Assembly (NCBI GenBank): GCA_963790775.1
Contig: CAWBPR010000005.1
Span: 558,001-622,000 of the forward strand
Length of the DNA stretch: 64,000 nucleotides
Direction: 5' to 3'
Source of the DNA: JASJBU01 sp963790775
GTDB lineage: Bacteria; Pseudomonadota; Gammaproteobacteria; Chromatiales; Chromatiaceae
In this document: one piece after another, positions 17,990-28,005 of the stretch
Layout of the letters: each line of letters opens with the position of its first letter
Position numbering within the stretch: the first letter of the stretch is position 1
Made by a program: the position numbers and the translations under genes
The notes under the pieces: generated by a model
The model's database searches: none
Told to the model about the DNA's origin: nothing
Seen by the model: only the letters and a program-made list of their open reading frames with translations

Positions 17990-19264
17990 ATGGCATTTCG
18001 TATTGCACTGAGTGGATTGGAGGCGGCCTCTACCGATTTGGAAGTGACCGGACACAATATCGCTAACGCCAGCACCACGGGTTTTAAAGAGTCACGCGCA
18101 GAGTTTGCCGACATCTATGCGAACTCCATGGTTGATGTCAGTGCTTCAGCGCCCGGACGAGGTGTTCGCGTGACGCGGGTAGCCCAGCAATTTACCCAGG
18201 GTAGTATCGATTTTACCTCGAATAATCTGGACCTGGGTCTGAATGGTGAGGGATTCTTTGTCATGCAGCAGGCCGATGGTGAGCAGAACTATACCCGCGC
18301 CGGCGCATTCAGTGTGGACCGGGATGGCTATGTGGTTGACCATACCCAGGCAAGATTGCAGGTTTTTCCCCGTATCGGTAACACAGGAGATCTGTTCAAC
18401 ACCGGTGTGACATCTGATCTGCACCTACCCGTGTTTTCGGGTAGTCCCCGGGCTACCACAAACGTGAATGCCACACTGAATCTGAGCGCCTCGGAAGCTA
18501 CGCCGACTGTGCTCCTGGATCCCACGGCGGTGGGGTTTACCTTTCCACCCGATCCATTGAGCTACAACCATTCAACCGCTACTACGCTCTACGACTCTCT
18601 GGGTACGGCGCATACCGCCACCATGTTCTATCGCAAAGATACCGATAATGACTGGAGCGCCTATACCTTTGTTGATGGGGCCAATGTCACTGTCAATGGT
18701 AATCCCGCAGCGGATATTCAGTTCACCACCAGTGGCGCCTTGGATACCACGCTGGGCGATGTCAATGCGCTTGGCCAGATCACGCTTGATCCCTTTACGC
18801 CCTCCGGTGGTGGTGCTCAGATAGCCGGGCTGACTATGGATTACAGCGCCTCAACCCAGTTTGGGTCTGGCTTCGCCGTCAATGAATTGACACAGGATGG
18901 CTTCACCTCGGGTCGCCTCAGCGGAGTAGAGGTGGATAGCGCCGGTGTCGTATTCGCCCGCTTTACGAATGGACAGTCTGAGCCAATGGGCAAGATTGCC
19001 CTGGCCAGTTTTAACAGTAATCAGGGGTTGCGTCAGATCGGCGATACCAGCTGGGTGGAATCGTTTTCTTCAGGCGATGTCCAGCTGGGTGAGGCGGGAA
19101 CCTCGAGTTTCGGTCTGCTGCAGTCAGGCGCCTTGGAAAATTCCAATGTGGATATCGCCCAGCAACTGGTCAATCTGATCACCGCGCAGCGTAACTTTCA
19201 GGCCAATGCCCAGGTCATCACCACTGCGGATGCAATTACCCAGGCAGTGATCAATCTTCGGTAA
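17990..19264 (+). CDS. flgE: Flagellar hook protein FlgE
   Basis: A 424-residue axial protein. The N-terminus MAFRIALSGLEAASTDLEVT with GHNIANASTTGFKESRAEF, the central domains (about 90-340) with DPLSYNHSTATTLYDSLGTAH, and the C-terminus NVDIAQQLVNLITAQRNFQAN are all typical. It polymerises into the hook joining motor to filament. AGGAG stands eight bases before ATG. Sixty bases separate it from flgD with no promoter seen. Confidence 0.95.
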   Translation: MAFRIALSGLEAASTDLEVTGHNIANASTTGFKESRAEFADIYANSMVDVSASAPGRGVRVTRVAQQFTQGSIDFTSNNLDLGLNGEGFFVMQQADGEQNYTRAGAFSVDRDGYVVDHTQARLQVFPRIGNTGDLFNTGVTSDLHLPVFSGSPRATTNVNATLNLSASEATPTVLLDPTAVGFTFPPDPLSYNHSTATTLYDSLGTAHTATMFYRKDTDNDWSAYTFVDGANVTVNGNPAADIQFTTSGALDTTLGDVNALGQITLDPFTPSGGGAQIAGLTMDYSASTQFGSGFAVNELTQDGFTSGRLSGVEVDSAGVVFARFTNGQSEPMGKIALASFNSNQGLRQIGDTSWVESFSSGDVQLGEAGTSSFGLLQSGALENSNVDIAQQLVNLITAQRNFQANAQVITTADAITQAVINLR

Positions 19265-19312
19265 GGCTGAGTGACTAAAAGCACGATCTTGACGGTGTAA
19301 CAGGAGCAGATT

Positions 19313-20053
19313 ATGGACCGCATGCTGTATGTCGCAATGAGTGGAGCCAAAGAGGTTCTTTTGTCTCAGGCGAATAACTCGAACAATCTGGCAAACGTCA
19401 ATACGCCGGGCTTCATGGAGGATCTGAATCAGTTCCGCAGCATGCCGGTGTTTGGTCCCGGTTATCCAAGCCGTGTCTATGCCATGAATGAGCGCCCGGA
19501 CATCAACTTTCAGAAAGGCTCTTTGCAGTCCACGGGTAATACCTTGGATGTGGCGGTGAAGGACACTGGATATTTTGCGGTGCAGGCTCCAAATGGTGCT
19601 GAGGCCTATACCCGCCGTGGCGACCTGAAGGTCGATGCGAATGGTCTGGTGACCAACGGCGAAGGTTTGCCGGTGATCGGCAATAGTGGTCCGATTGCCT
19701 TGCCGCCGTATGAGAAAATCGAGATCGCGGCGGACGGCACCATCACCATTCTTCCGGAAGGTTCGACACCGGAAGCGCTGGCGGTTATCGACCGAATCAA
19801 GCTGGTCAATCCTCCCGCCCGGGATCTGCTGAAGGGTGAGGATGGGTTGATGCGTATGCGAGACGGCTCCGAAGCAGATGCCGAGGCTACTACAGAGCTG
19901 GTTTCCGGGGCCATCGAGAGCAGTAATGTCAATGTGTCGGATGCCCTGGTCAAGATGATCGAGCTGTCCCGCAAGTTCGAGTTTCAGGTCAAGATGATGA
20001 AGACCGCGCAGGAACTGGATGCCTCATCGGCAAAACTGATGCAGATGTCCTGA
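19313..20053 (+). CDS. flgF: Flagellar proximal rod protein FlgF
   Basis: A 246-residue rod protein. MDRMLYVAMSGAKEVLLSQA and NNLANVNTPGFMEDLNQFR mark the N-terminus; SNVNVSDALVKMIELSRKFE and KTAQELDASSAKLMQMS mark the C-terminus. The internal beta domain contains TLDVAVKDTGYFAVQAPNGA. AGGAG precedes the ATG. A sigma54-type site follows it, so transcription may be boosted from flgG onward. Confidence 0.94.
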   Translation: MDRMLYVAMSGAKEVLLSQANNSNNLANVNTPGFMEDLNQFRSMPVFGPGYPSRVYAMNERPDINFQKGSLQSTGNTLDVAVKDTGYFAVQAPNGAEAYTRRGDLKVDANGLVTNGEGLPVIGNSGPIALPPYEKIEIAADGTITILPEGSTPEALAVIDRIKLVNPPARDLLKGEDGLMRMRDGSEADAEATTELVSGAIESSNVNVSDALVKMIELSRKFEFQVKMMKTAQELDASSAKLMQMS

Positions 20054-20057
20054 TGGT

Positions 20058-20073
20058 TGGCAGGTTATTTGCA
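20058..20073 (+). promoter_or_regulatory. Sigma54 promoter upstream of flgG
   Basis: TGGCAGG-TTAT-TTGCA has the exact GG-N10-GC geometry and a perfect TTGC -12 box, 50 bases before flgG and just after the flgF stop. It would start a flgG-H-I-J-K-L transcript. Confidence 0.7.
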
Positions 20074-20122
20074 ACTGTATTAAACAAGAGTAACTGAAAA
20101 TGACAGTAAGTGAGGAAAGACT

Positions 20123-20908
20123 ATGTACCCGGCACTCTGGATAGCTAAGACAGGTTTGGACGCGCAGCAGACCAACATGTCGGTCATCGCTCACAATCTT
20201 TCCAACGTCAACACGACCGGCTACAAACGTGACCGCGCGGTGTTCAATGACCTGATCTATCAGAACCTGCGTCAGGTGGGCGCACAGTCATCCGAAACCA
20301 CGGAACTGCCTTCCGGGCTGATGGTCGGCACCGGTGTGAAAGTGGTAGCCACGCAGAAATCCCACAGTCAGGGCAATATCGTGCAGACGGGGAACTCGCT
20401 GGATGTGGCCGTGCAGGGCAAGGGCTATCTTCAAGTGTTGCATCCGGATGGCAGCATCGTCTATTCAAGGGACGGCACCTTCAGCCTGTCTGCAGACGGC
20501 GTAGTGGTGACACCCAACGGCTATGAACTGCAGCCGGCCATCACGGTGCCGGCAGATGCCACCAGCATCACCATCGGTTCGGACGGTGTGGTTTCCTCGC
20601 TCCAGGCGGGGAATACCGCGCCCACCCAGATCGGCCAGATCGAACTGGCCTATTTCGTCAATCCTCAGGGGCTGGCGCCGATCGGCGACAATCTGTTTCG
20701 TGAGAGCAATGCCAGCGGCGGCGTGAATACCGCTATTCCGGGAACCGACAGTACCGGCACCCTGATACAGGGGGCTTTGGAGAGTTCCAATGTCAATGTG
20801 GTGGAGGAGCTGGTGAATATGATCGAGACCCAGCGCGCCTATGAGATGAATTCCAAAGCTATCTCAACCACCGATGAGATGCTCTCCTATGTAAGTCAGC
20901 AACTTTAA
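20123..20908 (+). CDS. flgG: Flagellar distal rod protein FlgG
   Basis: A 261-residue protein beginning MYPALWIAKTGLDAQQTNMS with VIAHNLSNVNTTGYKRDRAV, a beta domain with SLDVAVQGKGYLQVLHPDGS, and the C-terminal SSNVNVVEELVNMIETQRAYE. It builds the distal rod. Normal length (E. coli 260). GAGG precedes the ATG. It follows the sigma54-type site. Confidence 0.95.
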   Translation: MYPALWIAKTGLDAQQTNMSVIAHNLSNVNTTGYKRDRAVFNDLIYQNLRQVGAQSSETTELPSGLMVGTGVKVVATQKSHSQGNIVQTGNSLDVAVQGKGYLQVLHPDGSIVYSRDGTFSLSADGVVVTPNGYELQPAITVPADATSITIGSDGVVSSLQAGNTAPTQIGQIELAYFVNPQGLAPIGDNLFRESNASGGVNTAIPGTDSTGTLIQGALESSNVNVVEELVNMIETQRAYEMNSKAISTTDEMLSYVSQQL

Positions 20909-20921
20909 GCGGTCCTGGATA

Positions 20922-21632
20922 ATGCGTATCGAGACACAATTACTGATGCTGCTTTTGGGTGTGACGCTGCTGTCCGGTTGCCAGACTCAGGGTCCGGTGC
21001 GGGATGTCAACTATGCCCCGATACGTCCGGTGCTTCCGCCGCCAGCTCCACAGGGCAATGGCAGCATCTATCAGGCAGGGTATGAAGTCTCCTGGTTCGA
21101 AGACATCCGCGCCCATCGGGTTGGTGATCTACTGACGGTGGAGCTGGTGGAGAACACTTCGGCCAATAAGTCTGCCAAGAGCGCCGCGAAGAAGGATAAT
21201 TCAAACAATATAAGCGCCCCGACAATTCTCGGCTCCACGCCGACATTCAATGCTTCGGGGCTGCTCCCGCTGGCCAGCAACAGGGACAATACCTTCGAGT
21301 TCGGGCTCGGCTCAAACAATGATTTCAGTGGTGAGGGCAGCGCTTCGCAGAGTAATGCCTTGAGCGGAAACATCACGGTGACGGTGATCGAGGTGCTGCC
21401 GAATCGGAACCTGTACGTACGCGGTGAAAAGCGCATCGGCATCAACCAGGGCAACGAGTACATTCGGCTTTCAGGGATCGTGCGCCCGCAGGATATCACT
21501 CCGGAGAATACCGTCGAATCAACCCGGATCGCCGACCCCACTATCTCCTATGTGGGTGAAGGCATGGTTGCGGACGCCAACTCCATGGGTTGGTTCGCAA
21601 GATTTTTTCACAGTGTGCTCTTCCCATTCTAA
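20922..21632 (+). CDS. flgH: Flagellar L-ring lipoprotein FlgH
   Basis: A 236-residue outer-membrane lipoprotein: signal peptide MRIETQLLMLLLGVTLLSGC, with lipobox LSGC giving acylated Cys20. Later regions SWFEDIRAHRVGDLLTVELV, VTVIEVLPNRNLYVRGEK and EYIRLSGIVRPQDI are family signatures, and it ends GWFARFFHSVLFPF. It forms the L-ring bushing. It is 13 bases after flgG. Confidence 0.95.
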   Translation: MRIETQLLMLLLGVTLLSGCQTQGPVRDVNYAPIRPVLPPPAPQGNGSIYQAGYEVSWFEDIRAHRVGDLLTVELVENTSANKSAKSAAKKDNSNNISAPTILGSTPTFNASGLLPLASNRDNTFEFGLGSNNDFSGEGSASQSNALSGNITVTVIEVLPNRNLYVRGEKRIGINQGNEYIRLSGIVRPQDITPENTVESTRIADPTISYVGEGMVADANSMGWFARFFHSVLFPF

Positions 21633-21642
21633 GGAACCGGCC

Positions 21643-22765
21643 ATGAAACAGATGAGTCTCAACAAACTGGGCGGCTTGCTACTGGCGCTGTTGTGCCTGC
21701 AGGTCTCGTTTTCAGCCAGTGCAGAGCGGATCAAGGACCTCGCCTCGATTCAGGGTGTGCGCAGCAATCAACTCATGGGTTATGGTCTGGTGGTTGGTTT
21801 GGATGGCACGGGTGATAAAGATACCGATTCCCCCTATACCCTCAACAGCCTGAAGAACATGTTGGCGCAGTTTGGGGTGCAGATACCGCCGGGCACCAAG
21901 ATCAAACCGAAAAATGCCGCGGCGGTTATCGTGCATGGTGAACTCCCGCCCTTCAGTAAGCCGGGGCAGCGGATCGATATCACGGTCTCATCCCTGGGTA
22001 ACGCGAAAAGTCTGCGTGGCGGAACCCTGCTGATGACGCCATTGAAAGGCGCGGATGGCAAGAATTACGCCCTGGCTCAGGGTAATCTGGTGGTGGGCGG
22101 TCTTGAGCGCGGCGGGACAGGATGGCTCAAAACTGACGGTCAATATACCCAGTGCCGGACGCATACCCAACGGTGCGTCGGTCGAGCGCGAAGTGCCGAA
22201 CCAATTCAACCAGGGACATCAGGTGACCTTGAATCTGCATGATGGTGATTTCACCACCGCGATGCGGGTTGCGGAGTCTATCAACCTGACCATCGGGCCG
22301 GGTACCGCCAAGGCGGTCGATGCCACTTCCATTCAGGTCAATTCGCCGATCGATGCCAATCAAAAGGTAACCTTTATCGCCATGCTGGAAGAGCTTGAGG
22401 TGAAACCGGGCGTCACCTCGGCGAAGATCATCATCAACTCACGCACCGGTACGGTGGTCATCAATAACCAGGTTCGGGTCTACCCGGCGGCGGTTTCGCA
22501 CGGCAGTCTGGTTGTCAGTATCAGTGAAAATCCCCAGGTCTCGCAGCCTGGGGCATTTGCCGATGGTCAGACAGCCGTGGTTCCGCAAAGTCAAGTAACC
22601 GTGACGGAAGAGTCCAGGCGCATGTTTCTGTTTGATCCGGGCGTATCTCTGGATGAAATAGTGCGCGCCGTGAACGAGGTTGGCGCTGCTCCCAGTGACT
22701 TGGTGGCCATTCTTGAAGCCCTCAAGGAAGCCGGTGCGCTGCGGGCAGAGCTGCTGGTGATCTAA
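21643..22765 (+). CDS. flgI: Flagellar P-ring protein FlgI, frameshifted
   Basis: Starts with a signal peptide (LLLALLCLQVSFSASA) and the hallmark ERIKDLASIQGVRSNQLMGY. The frame holds to NLVVGGL, then runs into junk; deleting one T at 22103-22104 gives GGLSAAGQDGSKLTVNIPSA and the rest through ALKEAGALRAELLVI. Corrected length is about 373 residues, as in other FlgI. As written, the upstream frame ends at 22242. FlgI forms the periplasmic P-ring with FlgA help. The single-base break looks like a sequence error, or else a lesion that would stop assembly. Confidence 0.9.
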
Positions 22766-22770
22766 GCGCC

Positions 22771-23736
22771 ATGGCAGGTTTAGCTATGCAGACAGTTCCA
22801 GCAAGCGTCTACAACGACTTTCAGGGTATCGCTGCGCTGAAGCAGCAGGCGCGTGAAGATCAGTCGGGTTCCCTGGAAAAGGTTGCCAGACAATTCGAGT
22901 CGCTGTTCGTGCAGATGATGGTCAAGCAGATGCGTCAGGCCAGTTTGGGCGAGGGCATCTTCGACAGTGACAAGACCCGTTTCTATCAGGATATGTATGA
23001 CAAGCAGCTTTCGCTGCATCTCTCGGAGAGTGGCGGCATCGGGATCGGGCGAGATGCTCCGGGAGCAGTTGGGTGAAGGCGGGGAGATTTCAATCACCCA
23101 ACTCAGCGGCTTGGAAAGTTATCGAAACAATCCGGTCGCGCGCGCACTCCGCGCTTGCTTGCCGTCAATCCGACAGCGCCACTGCATGACACGCAACGTG
23201 CTGAGGAAGAGGCTGCCAACTCGTTCCAAGCGCTTGATTCGCCGGAAGCATTTGTTAAGTCACTCTGGCCTGCTGCGCAGCGCGCGGCATCGGCTATCGG
23301 CCTGCCGCCGGAGGCATTGCTCGCCCAGGCGGCATTGGAGACCGGCTGGGGAAATCATGTGATGCCTGCCAAAAGTGGTCAAAGCAGTCACAACCTGTTC
23401 GGCATCAAGGCGGATCAACGCTGGGATGGCGCTCAGGTCAGACGCGACACCCTTGAATACGAAAATGGCGTTGCAATACGCAAGCGCGAGGCATTTCGCG
23501 CTTATCAGTCCTACGACGAGAGTTTTCAGGATTATGTGGCATTTCTGCAAAGCAGTCCGCGTTATGCAGAGGCGCTGGCCAATGCTGATGACAGCCAGGC
23601 CTACTTTTCAGCCTTGCAAAACGCCGGATACGCGACAGATCCAAAATATGCGGAGAAGATTTTCCGCGTCATGCAGGGACCCGAGATGAGTGCGGCACTT
23701 GAGGAATTCAAGAGTGAAACAAATCGACCGATATAG
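22771..23736 (+). CDS. flgJ: Rod cap / peptidoglycan hydrolase FlgJ, frameshifted twice
   Basis: The N-terminal rod-capping domain (KVARQFESLFVQMMVKQMRQ ... RFYQDMYDKQLSLHLSESGG) is intact to about residue 93. An extra G in GGG near 23051-23055 shifts it; the next frame reads GEMLREQLGEGG. A second change within the CG-dinucleotide run at 23134-23146 leads to LAVNPTAPLHD and the muramidase domain, with catalytic Glu in AQAALETGWG and HNLFGIKADQRWDG. The enzyme opens peptidoglycan for the rod. Corrected length is about 320 residues, normal for fused gammaproteobacterial FlgJ. Confidence 0.88.
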
Positions 23737-23763
23737 ATCACATGGTGAATAGAGGCATCTAAA

Positions 23764-25749
23764 GTGAGCAGCTTACTATCAATTGGCGTATCTGCCTTGA
23801 CCATTAACGGCAAGGGATGGATACCACCGGGCACAACATCGCCAATGTAAACACCGAGGGCTACAGCAGGCAGCGTGTCGAATTTACGACCCGGGCAGCA
23901 TCATTGACAGGCTCTCACTATATTGGCAACGGCGTTGAAACAGGCCAGATCCGCCGTCAGTATGACAATTTTATCGCGACCCAGATGCGCGCCGGTGAAT
24001 CGGTGACATCCGAACTGGATGCCTATTATTCCGGGGCAGGCCGGCTGGATGATCTGGTCGCGGACCCGGATGTGGGCCTGCAACCGGCGCTGGAGGATTT
24101 CTTCGCTGGCATTCAGGGTTTGGCGGATGATCCATCTTCTGCGGCGGCACGCCAGGTCGTGCTCTCTGAGGCGCAGACTCTGGTTGATCGATTTCACTAT
24201 ATCGATGGTGAATTCAACCGTTCCCGCGACTACACGAACAATCAGATAGACGCGACGGCTGATGAGATCAACCGTATTGCCGAGGGTATCGCCGAGATCA
24301 ATGCCAACATGGGGGTTGCCTTCAGTGCGACCGAGAAATCCATACCGAATGACCTGCTGGACAAGCGGGATCAATTGATCAACGATCTGTCCAAGCTGGT
24401 GGATATTCAGGTCCTTGGGCAGAGTGACAGGTCTTTGAATGTCTTTATCGGCAAGGGTCAGGCGCTGGTGATGGGACATGAGGCCGCCACATTGACTACG
24501 GTGCCATCAAGCATCGATCCGGGCCGTCGTGAAGTGGCTTTTACTTTTTCCTTTGGAACCCAGGTGATAACCGATCAGCTCTCGGGTGGTCAGATTGGAG
24601 GTTTACTCAGGTTTCGTAACGAGATTATTGATCCTGCCCAGAACCAGGTAGGTCTTGTTGCATTAGGGCTGGCGGCAAAGTTTGAATAACCAGCATCAAC
24701 TGGGGCTGGATCTGGATGGGATCGCAGGGACCAATCTATTCTCGACAGGATCCGTGCAGGTCATGGAACCCGCCACGAACGGCAGTTCCATCACGGTTGC
24801 TTATGACTCAATCAGCAGCCTGACCGGCAGTGACTATCAACTGCGATACGATGGCGCGGATTTTATGCTCACCCGATTATCCGACAACACCACCAGCATA
24901 CTGCCTCCCGGCGTCTCTGTCGTGGACGGACTCTCCATCGATATCGATCCTGCCGGGGCCTTGGCGGGGGATATCTTCGAGATCCAGCCGACCAGGAATG
25001 GATCGGAAAATCTGAGCCTGTTAGTGGCTGATGTCAGAAAACTGGCGGCGGCCTCTCCACTGCATAGCCAGCCTGGGCTGGATGTGAGTGGCAACCCGGC
25101 CAATACAGGGAATGCAAAGATTTCATTGCCCTCGAACAATAATGCAACCGGTTTACCGCTGGGTACGCCTATTGAATTGGTCTACTCAGCGGATGCGGGT
25201 GGCGCGGGTGTGCCAGGCTTTACGATTCTCAATGGACCGGCTGCGCCGAACGATTTTCTGTCCTACGACCCGGCAACCGACAGTGCAGGAAAGACTTTTC
25301 CCGACAGCACCAATCCGACTCAGTTCGATGCCTTTGGCGGCATGAGCTTCAGCATCTCCGGGATACCCAAGGAGTTGGTTTCTGGAGCCGGGGATCGCTT
25401 CGTCATCAGCGACAATCTTGGCGGCAATAGTGATAATCGGAATGCCCTCGGTATGGCCCGGCTGCAGGACATGGATATCATGCTCGGTGGCAACGCCTCG
25501 TTAGAAGAGATCTACTCCCGAATGGTCTCGGATGTCGGGGTAAAAACGCACCATGCAGAAATCAATCTGGAGGCCCAAAAGGGGCTCTTGGAGCACTCCA
25601 AGGCCGCATTGGATGAGGTTTCAGGCGTCAACCTGGATGAAGAAGCAGCAAACTTGATCCGCTTTCAACAGGCCTATCAGGCCTCGGCACAGATGATCAC
25701 CGTGGCCAAGACCCTCTTCGATACCCTGTTGTCAGCAGTCGGGCGCTAG
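23764..25749 (+). CDS. flgK: Hook-filament junction protein FlgK, frameshifted twice
   Basis: GTG 23764 begins SSLLSIGVSALTING; near 23811-23816 one base is missing, after which MDTTGHNIANVNTEGYSRQR continues. A second break, an extra G at about 24685, separates GLAAKF from NNQHQLGLDLDGIAGTNLF. The C-terminus NLIRFQQAYQASAQMITVAK is typical. Corrected length is about 661 residues. FlgK (HAP1) joins hook and filament with FlgL and is a FlgN client. Long intact segments (23817-24689; 24682-25749) argue that the breaks are recent or artefactual. Confidence 0.9.
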
Positions 25750-25754
25750 CCGGA

Positions 25755-26975
25755 ATGGATAGAATCTCCACCAGTATGTTATTTCAACGGGGCGCCAGCG
25801 CCATGCTCGAGCAGCAGGCCAGGCTGAGTAAGACCGAGCTGCAGCTCGCTACCGGCAAGCGCCTGATGTCACCCAAGGATGATCCCGCGGCAGCGGCCTA
25901 TCTGCTCGATCTGCGCGGAACGATCAGCCAGGTCGAGCAATACCAGGCAAACAGTGATCGGGTGCGGGCGCGCCTGGAACTGGAGGATATTACCTTGCGT
26001 GGCGTCACTGATGTCATGCCACGAATTCTTGAATTGACCATTCAGGGGCGGAACGATACCAATACGGCGCCTGACCGCCAGTCAATCGCCGCAGAGTTAC
26101 GCCAACTCAATGATGAACTGCTGGGATTGGCGAATACTAAGGATAGTAATGGAGAATATATCTTTGCGGGTTTCGATGCCGATGTTCCGCCATTCACGCA
26201 TCCAGCGGAAGGTATCTTTACTTACACTGGCGACATGGGTACGCGGAATCTACAGATATCGGCAAACCGGCAGTTACAGGATCGGGACAATGGCTTCGAT
26301 GTGTTCATGGATGTTCCACTCAGGCCGATAACCAGCGTGACCGGGGCTGCCGCTACCTCCTTTGCGGCGGTCGACGCTGGAGATATTACGATCGATAGCG
26401 GCAACGGCATGGGTCCGATAAGTCTGCGCGCACTGCCGGCGGCAGTGGATGCGGCGGAGCGCGCCACCCAACTACTCGGCGCCATCAATGCGGTGTCTGG
26501 CCAGACTGGCGTCAGTGCAGAAAATGCGACTGCCACGACCTTGAAGTTGACCAGCGCAAGCGATCGGGACATGACCCTGGGACTGACGGGAACGGCAACC
26601 ACAGCGACCACGGGGCTGTCTGCCGGCGACTATGCGCCGGTGACGGCTAAACGCAATCTCTTCGAGACCATCCATCAGGTGATTACGGGTCTGGAGTCGA
26701 ACAATCCCGATTCCGCCGATCTGGAAGATATTCATCTCGTTCAGCAGCATGTGTTGGATATCCGCACATCGGTAGGAGCAAGACTGAATACACTGGAAAC
26801 TCAGGAGTCTGTCAATGCAGACTTTCTGCTCACCATGCAGACCGCCAGGTCCGAGGTGGAGGATCTTGATTACACCGAGGCGGTGAGTCGTTTTCAGCAG
26901 CAGCTCCTGGCTCTGCAGGCTGCCCAGCAGTCGTTTTCCAAGGTACAAGGCCTCTCCCTCTTTAATTACCTGTAG
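25755..26975 (+). CDS. flgL: Hook-filament junction protein FlgL
   Basis: A 406-residue protein with flagellin-like termini: RISTSMLFQRGASAMLEQQA and LQLATGKRLMSPKDDPAAAA at the N-terminus, YTEAVSRFQQQLLALQAAQQ and SFSKVQGLSLFNYL at the C-terminus. The centre (about 170-310) is a variable Thr/Ala-rich domain. It begins five bases after flgK. It is intact, unlike flgI-J-K before it. Confidence 0.94.
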   Translation: MDRISTSMLFQRGASAMLEQQARLSKTELQLATGKRLMSPKDDPAAAAYLLDLRGTISQVEQYQANSDRVRARLELEDITLRGVTDVMPRILELTIQGRNDTNTAPDRQSIAAELRQLNDELLGLANTKDSNGEYIFAGFDADVPPFTHPAEGIFTYTGDMGTRNLQISANRQLQDRDNGFDVFMDVPLRPITSVTGAAATSFAAVDAGDITIDSGNGMGPISLRALPAAVDAAERATQLLGAINAVSGQTGVSAENATATTLKLTSASDRDMTLGLTGTATTATTGLSAGDYAPVTAKRNLFETIHQVITGLESNNPDSADLEDIHLVQQHVLDIRTSVGARLNTLETQESVNADFLLTMQTARSEVEDLDYTEAVSRFQQQLLALQAAQQSFSKVQGLSLFNYL

Positions 26976-27006
26976 CATCTACTCGGCTACTTGCGTTGAC
27001 TTTTTC

Positions 27007-27020
27007 TAGTTAGCTAACTA
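27007..27020. promoter_or_regulatory. Palindrome upstream of phd-vapC (candidate operator)
   Basis: TAGTTAGCTAACTA is a perfect 14-base palindrome 31 bases before the antitoxin start. Phd-family antitoxins bind such sites with the toxin to repress their own operon. Confidence 0.55.
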
Positions 27021-27051
27021 TCTTAGTCATGTAATCACTTGAAGGGCTGCT

Positions 27052-27282
27052 ATGCACCAAGTCAACATACATGAGGCTAAAACCCAACTCTCGAAACTGA
27101 TCCAGGAGGCGCTGGATGGCGAGGAGGTAGTCATAGCCAGGAATAGTAAACCACTGGTCCGTTTGGAAGTGCTTCCGGGTGTAAAAAAACAACGGCGGAT
27201 TGGTGGATTAAAGGGGATTGTCATCAACATATCAGATGATTTTGATGAACCCCTGGATGACCTGGCTGACTACATGGAATGA
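27052..27282 (+). CDS. Phd/YefM-family antitoxin
   Basis: A 76-residue protein starting MHQVNIHEAKTQLSKLIQEA and continuing GEEVVIARNSKPLVRLEVL, the standard Phd N-terminal DNA-binding domain. The acidic C-terminus (SDDFDEPLDDLADYME) is the expected toxin-neutralising arm. Its stop overlaps the toxin start by four bases (ATGA), so the two are translationally coupled. The module sits between flgL and fliC, where it has no flagellar role, and is probably a mobile insertion. Confidence 0.88.
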   Translation: MHQVNIHEAKTQLSKLIQEALDGEEVVIARNSKPLVRLEVLPGVKKQRRIGGLKGIVINISDDFDEPLDDLADYME

Positions 27283-27662
27283 AAATCCTTCTGGATACCC
27301 ATGTGCTGCTCTGGTTGCTGTCAGATGATGCCAGGTTAACGGCTGAGATGCGGGAAAGTTTTCTGGATCTGGATAACCAGCTTTATTTCAGTATTGTCAG
27401 TTTATGGGAGATGACGATCAAGGTCAGTCTGGGAAAGCTTGAACTGGCGGACAAATGGCTGGATGTTGTTCAGCAAGAGTTGACCTTCAACAATATTCAC
27501 TGGCTGCCTATCGATGTGGCTCACTGTACAACCCTGGAAACCCTCCCGTTCCATCATCGTGATCCGTTCGACCGAATGCTGGTCGCCCAGGCTATGACCG
27601 AAAAAATGGCCATCATGAGCAACGATGCCAGAATCAAGGATTACCCCCTGATCTGCATCTGA
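27279..27662 (+). CDS. vapC: PIN-domain ribonuclease toxin (VapC-like)
   Basis: A 127-residue PIN domain. Acidic catalytic residues are visible: Asp6 in MKILLDTH, Glu43 in SLWEMTIK, Asp in HHRDPFDRML and Asp in MSNDARIKDY. With metal these cut RNA (often tRNA), halting translation when the antitoxin is lost. It overlaps the antitoxin by four bases. The frame is complete, so the module may be active. A hairpin follows. Confidence 0.88.
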   Translation: MKILLDTHVLLWLLSDDARLTAEMRESFLDLDNQLYFSIVSLWEMTIKVSLGKLELADKWLDVVQQELTFNNIHWLPIDVAHCTTLETLPFHHRDPFDRMLVAQAMTEKMAIMSNDARIKDYPLICI

Positions 27663-27687
27663 AATTTGTAAGCGGTGAGTTTGCGCG

Positions 27688-27710
27688 CCCCGAAGGAAGT
27701 GTCCTTGGGG
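27688..27710. terminator. Hairpin after vapC
   Basis: CCCC-g-AAGGA-agtg-TCCTT-GGGG forms a nine-pair stem with one bulged base; outer GCGGT (27673) and ACCGC (27714) may extend it. No U-run follows, so termination efficiency is uncertain. Confidence 0.45.
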
Positions 27711-27869
27711 TAAACCGCCTCTTTCCGGTTGAACGGTAAATGCTGTGGTTCGTGCCTCGTCTGCCTGTTCCAGGCGCAACTCTGGCACCTACATCCTTGC
27801 AGGCGTCACCACACGCTATCCGGATTATAGATAAGGCCGGCGGTTTCAGATTTTGTTTCTCCAGTTTCT

Positions 27870-27896
27870 TAAGGTTCACTCTCCACGTGCCGTTAC
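27870..27896 (+). promoter_or_regulatory. Sigma28 (FliA) promoter for fliC
   Basis: TAAGGTTC-N11-GCCGTTAC matches the FliA consensus at 12 of 16 bases with exact N11 spacing, about 110 bases before fliC. Flagellin genes are nearly always FliA-dependent. Confidence 0.55.
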
Positions 27897-28005
27897 AGAG
27901 ACCGGAAGCGGTAAATACAGTCATACCCGACAGTATATCCGCTAAATATCAACCTAACGCCCAGGCTCGATGCAGGACATCGCCGGGTGATAAGGAGAAA
28001 CTATC

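Larger units (their letters stand above)
27663..28005. other. Intergenic region between vapC and fliC
   Basis: There are 343 bases without a gene: a hairpin near the vapC end, a sigma28-like promoter at 27870-27896, then an A+T-rich leader with AAGGAG just before fliC. TGGCACC at 27783 with TTGC at 27797 looks like sigma54 but has 13 rather than ten intervening bases. Confidence 0.5.

Noticed and set aside
27783..27800. TGGCACC ... TTGC resembling a sigma54 promoter upstream of fliC
   Set aside because: GG and GC are 13 bases apart, not ten; sigma54 tolerates little spacing change. A sigma28 site is more likely.
27663..27870. Possible riboswitch (c-di-GMP type) before fliC
   Set aside because: Hairpins are present but the conserved c-di-GMP aptamer core was not found.
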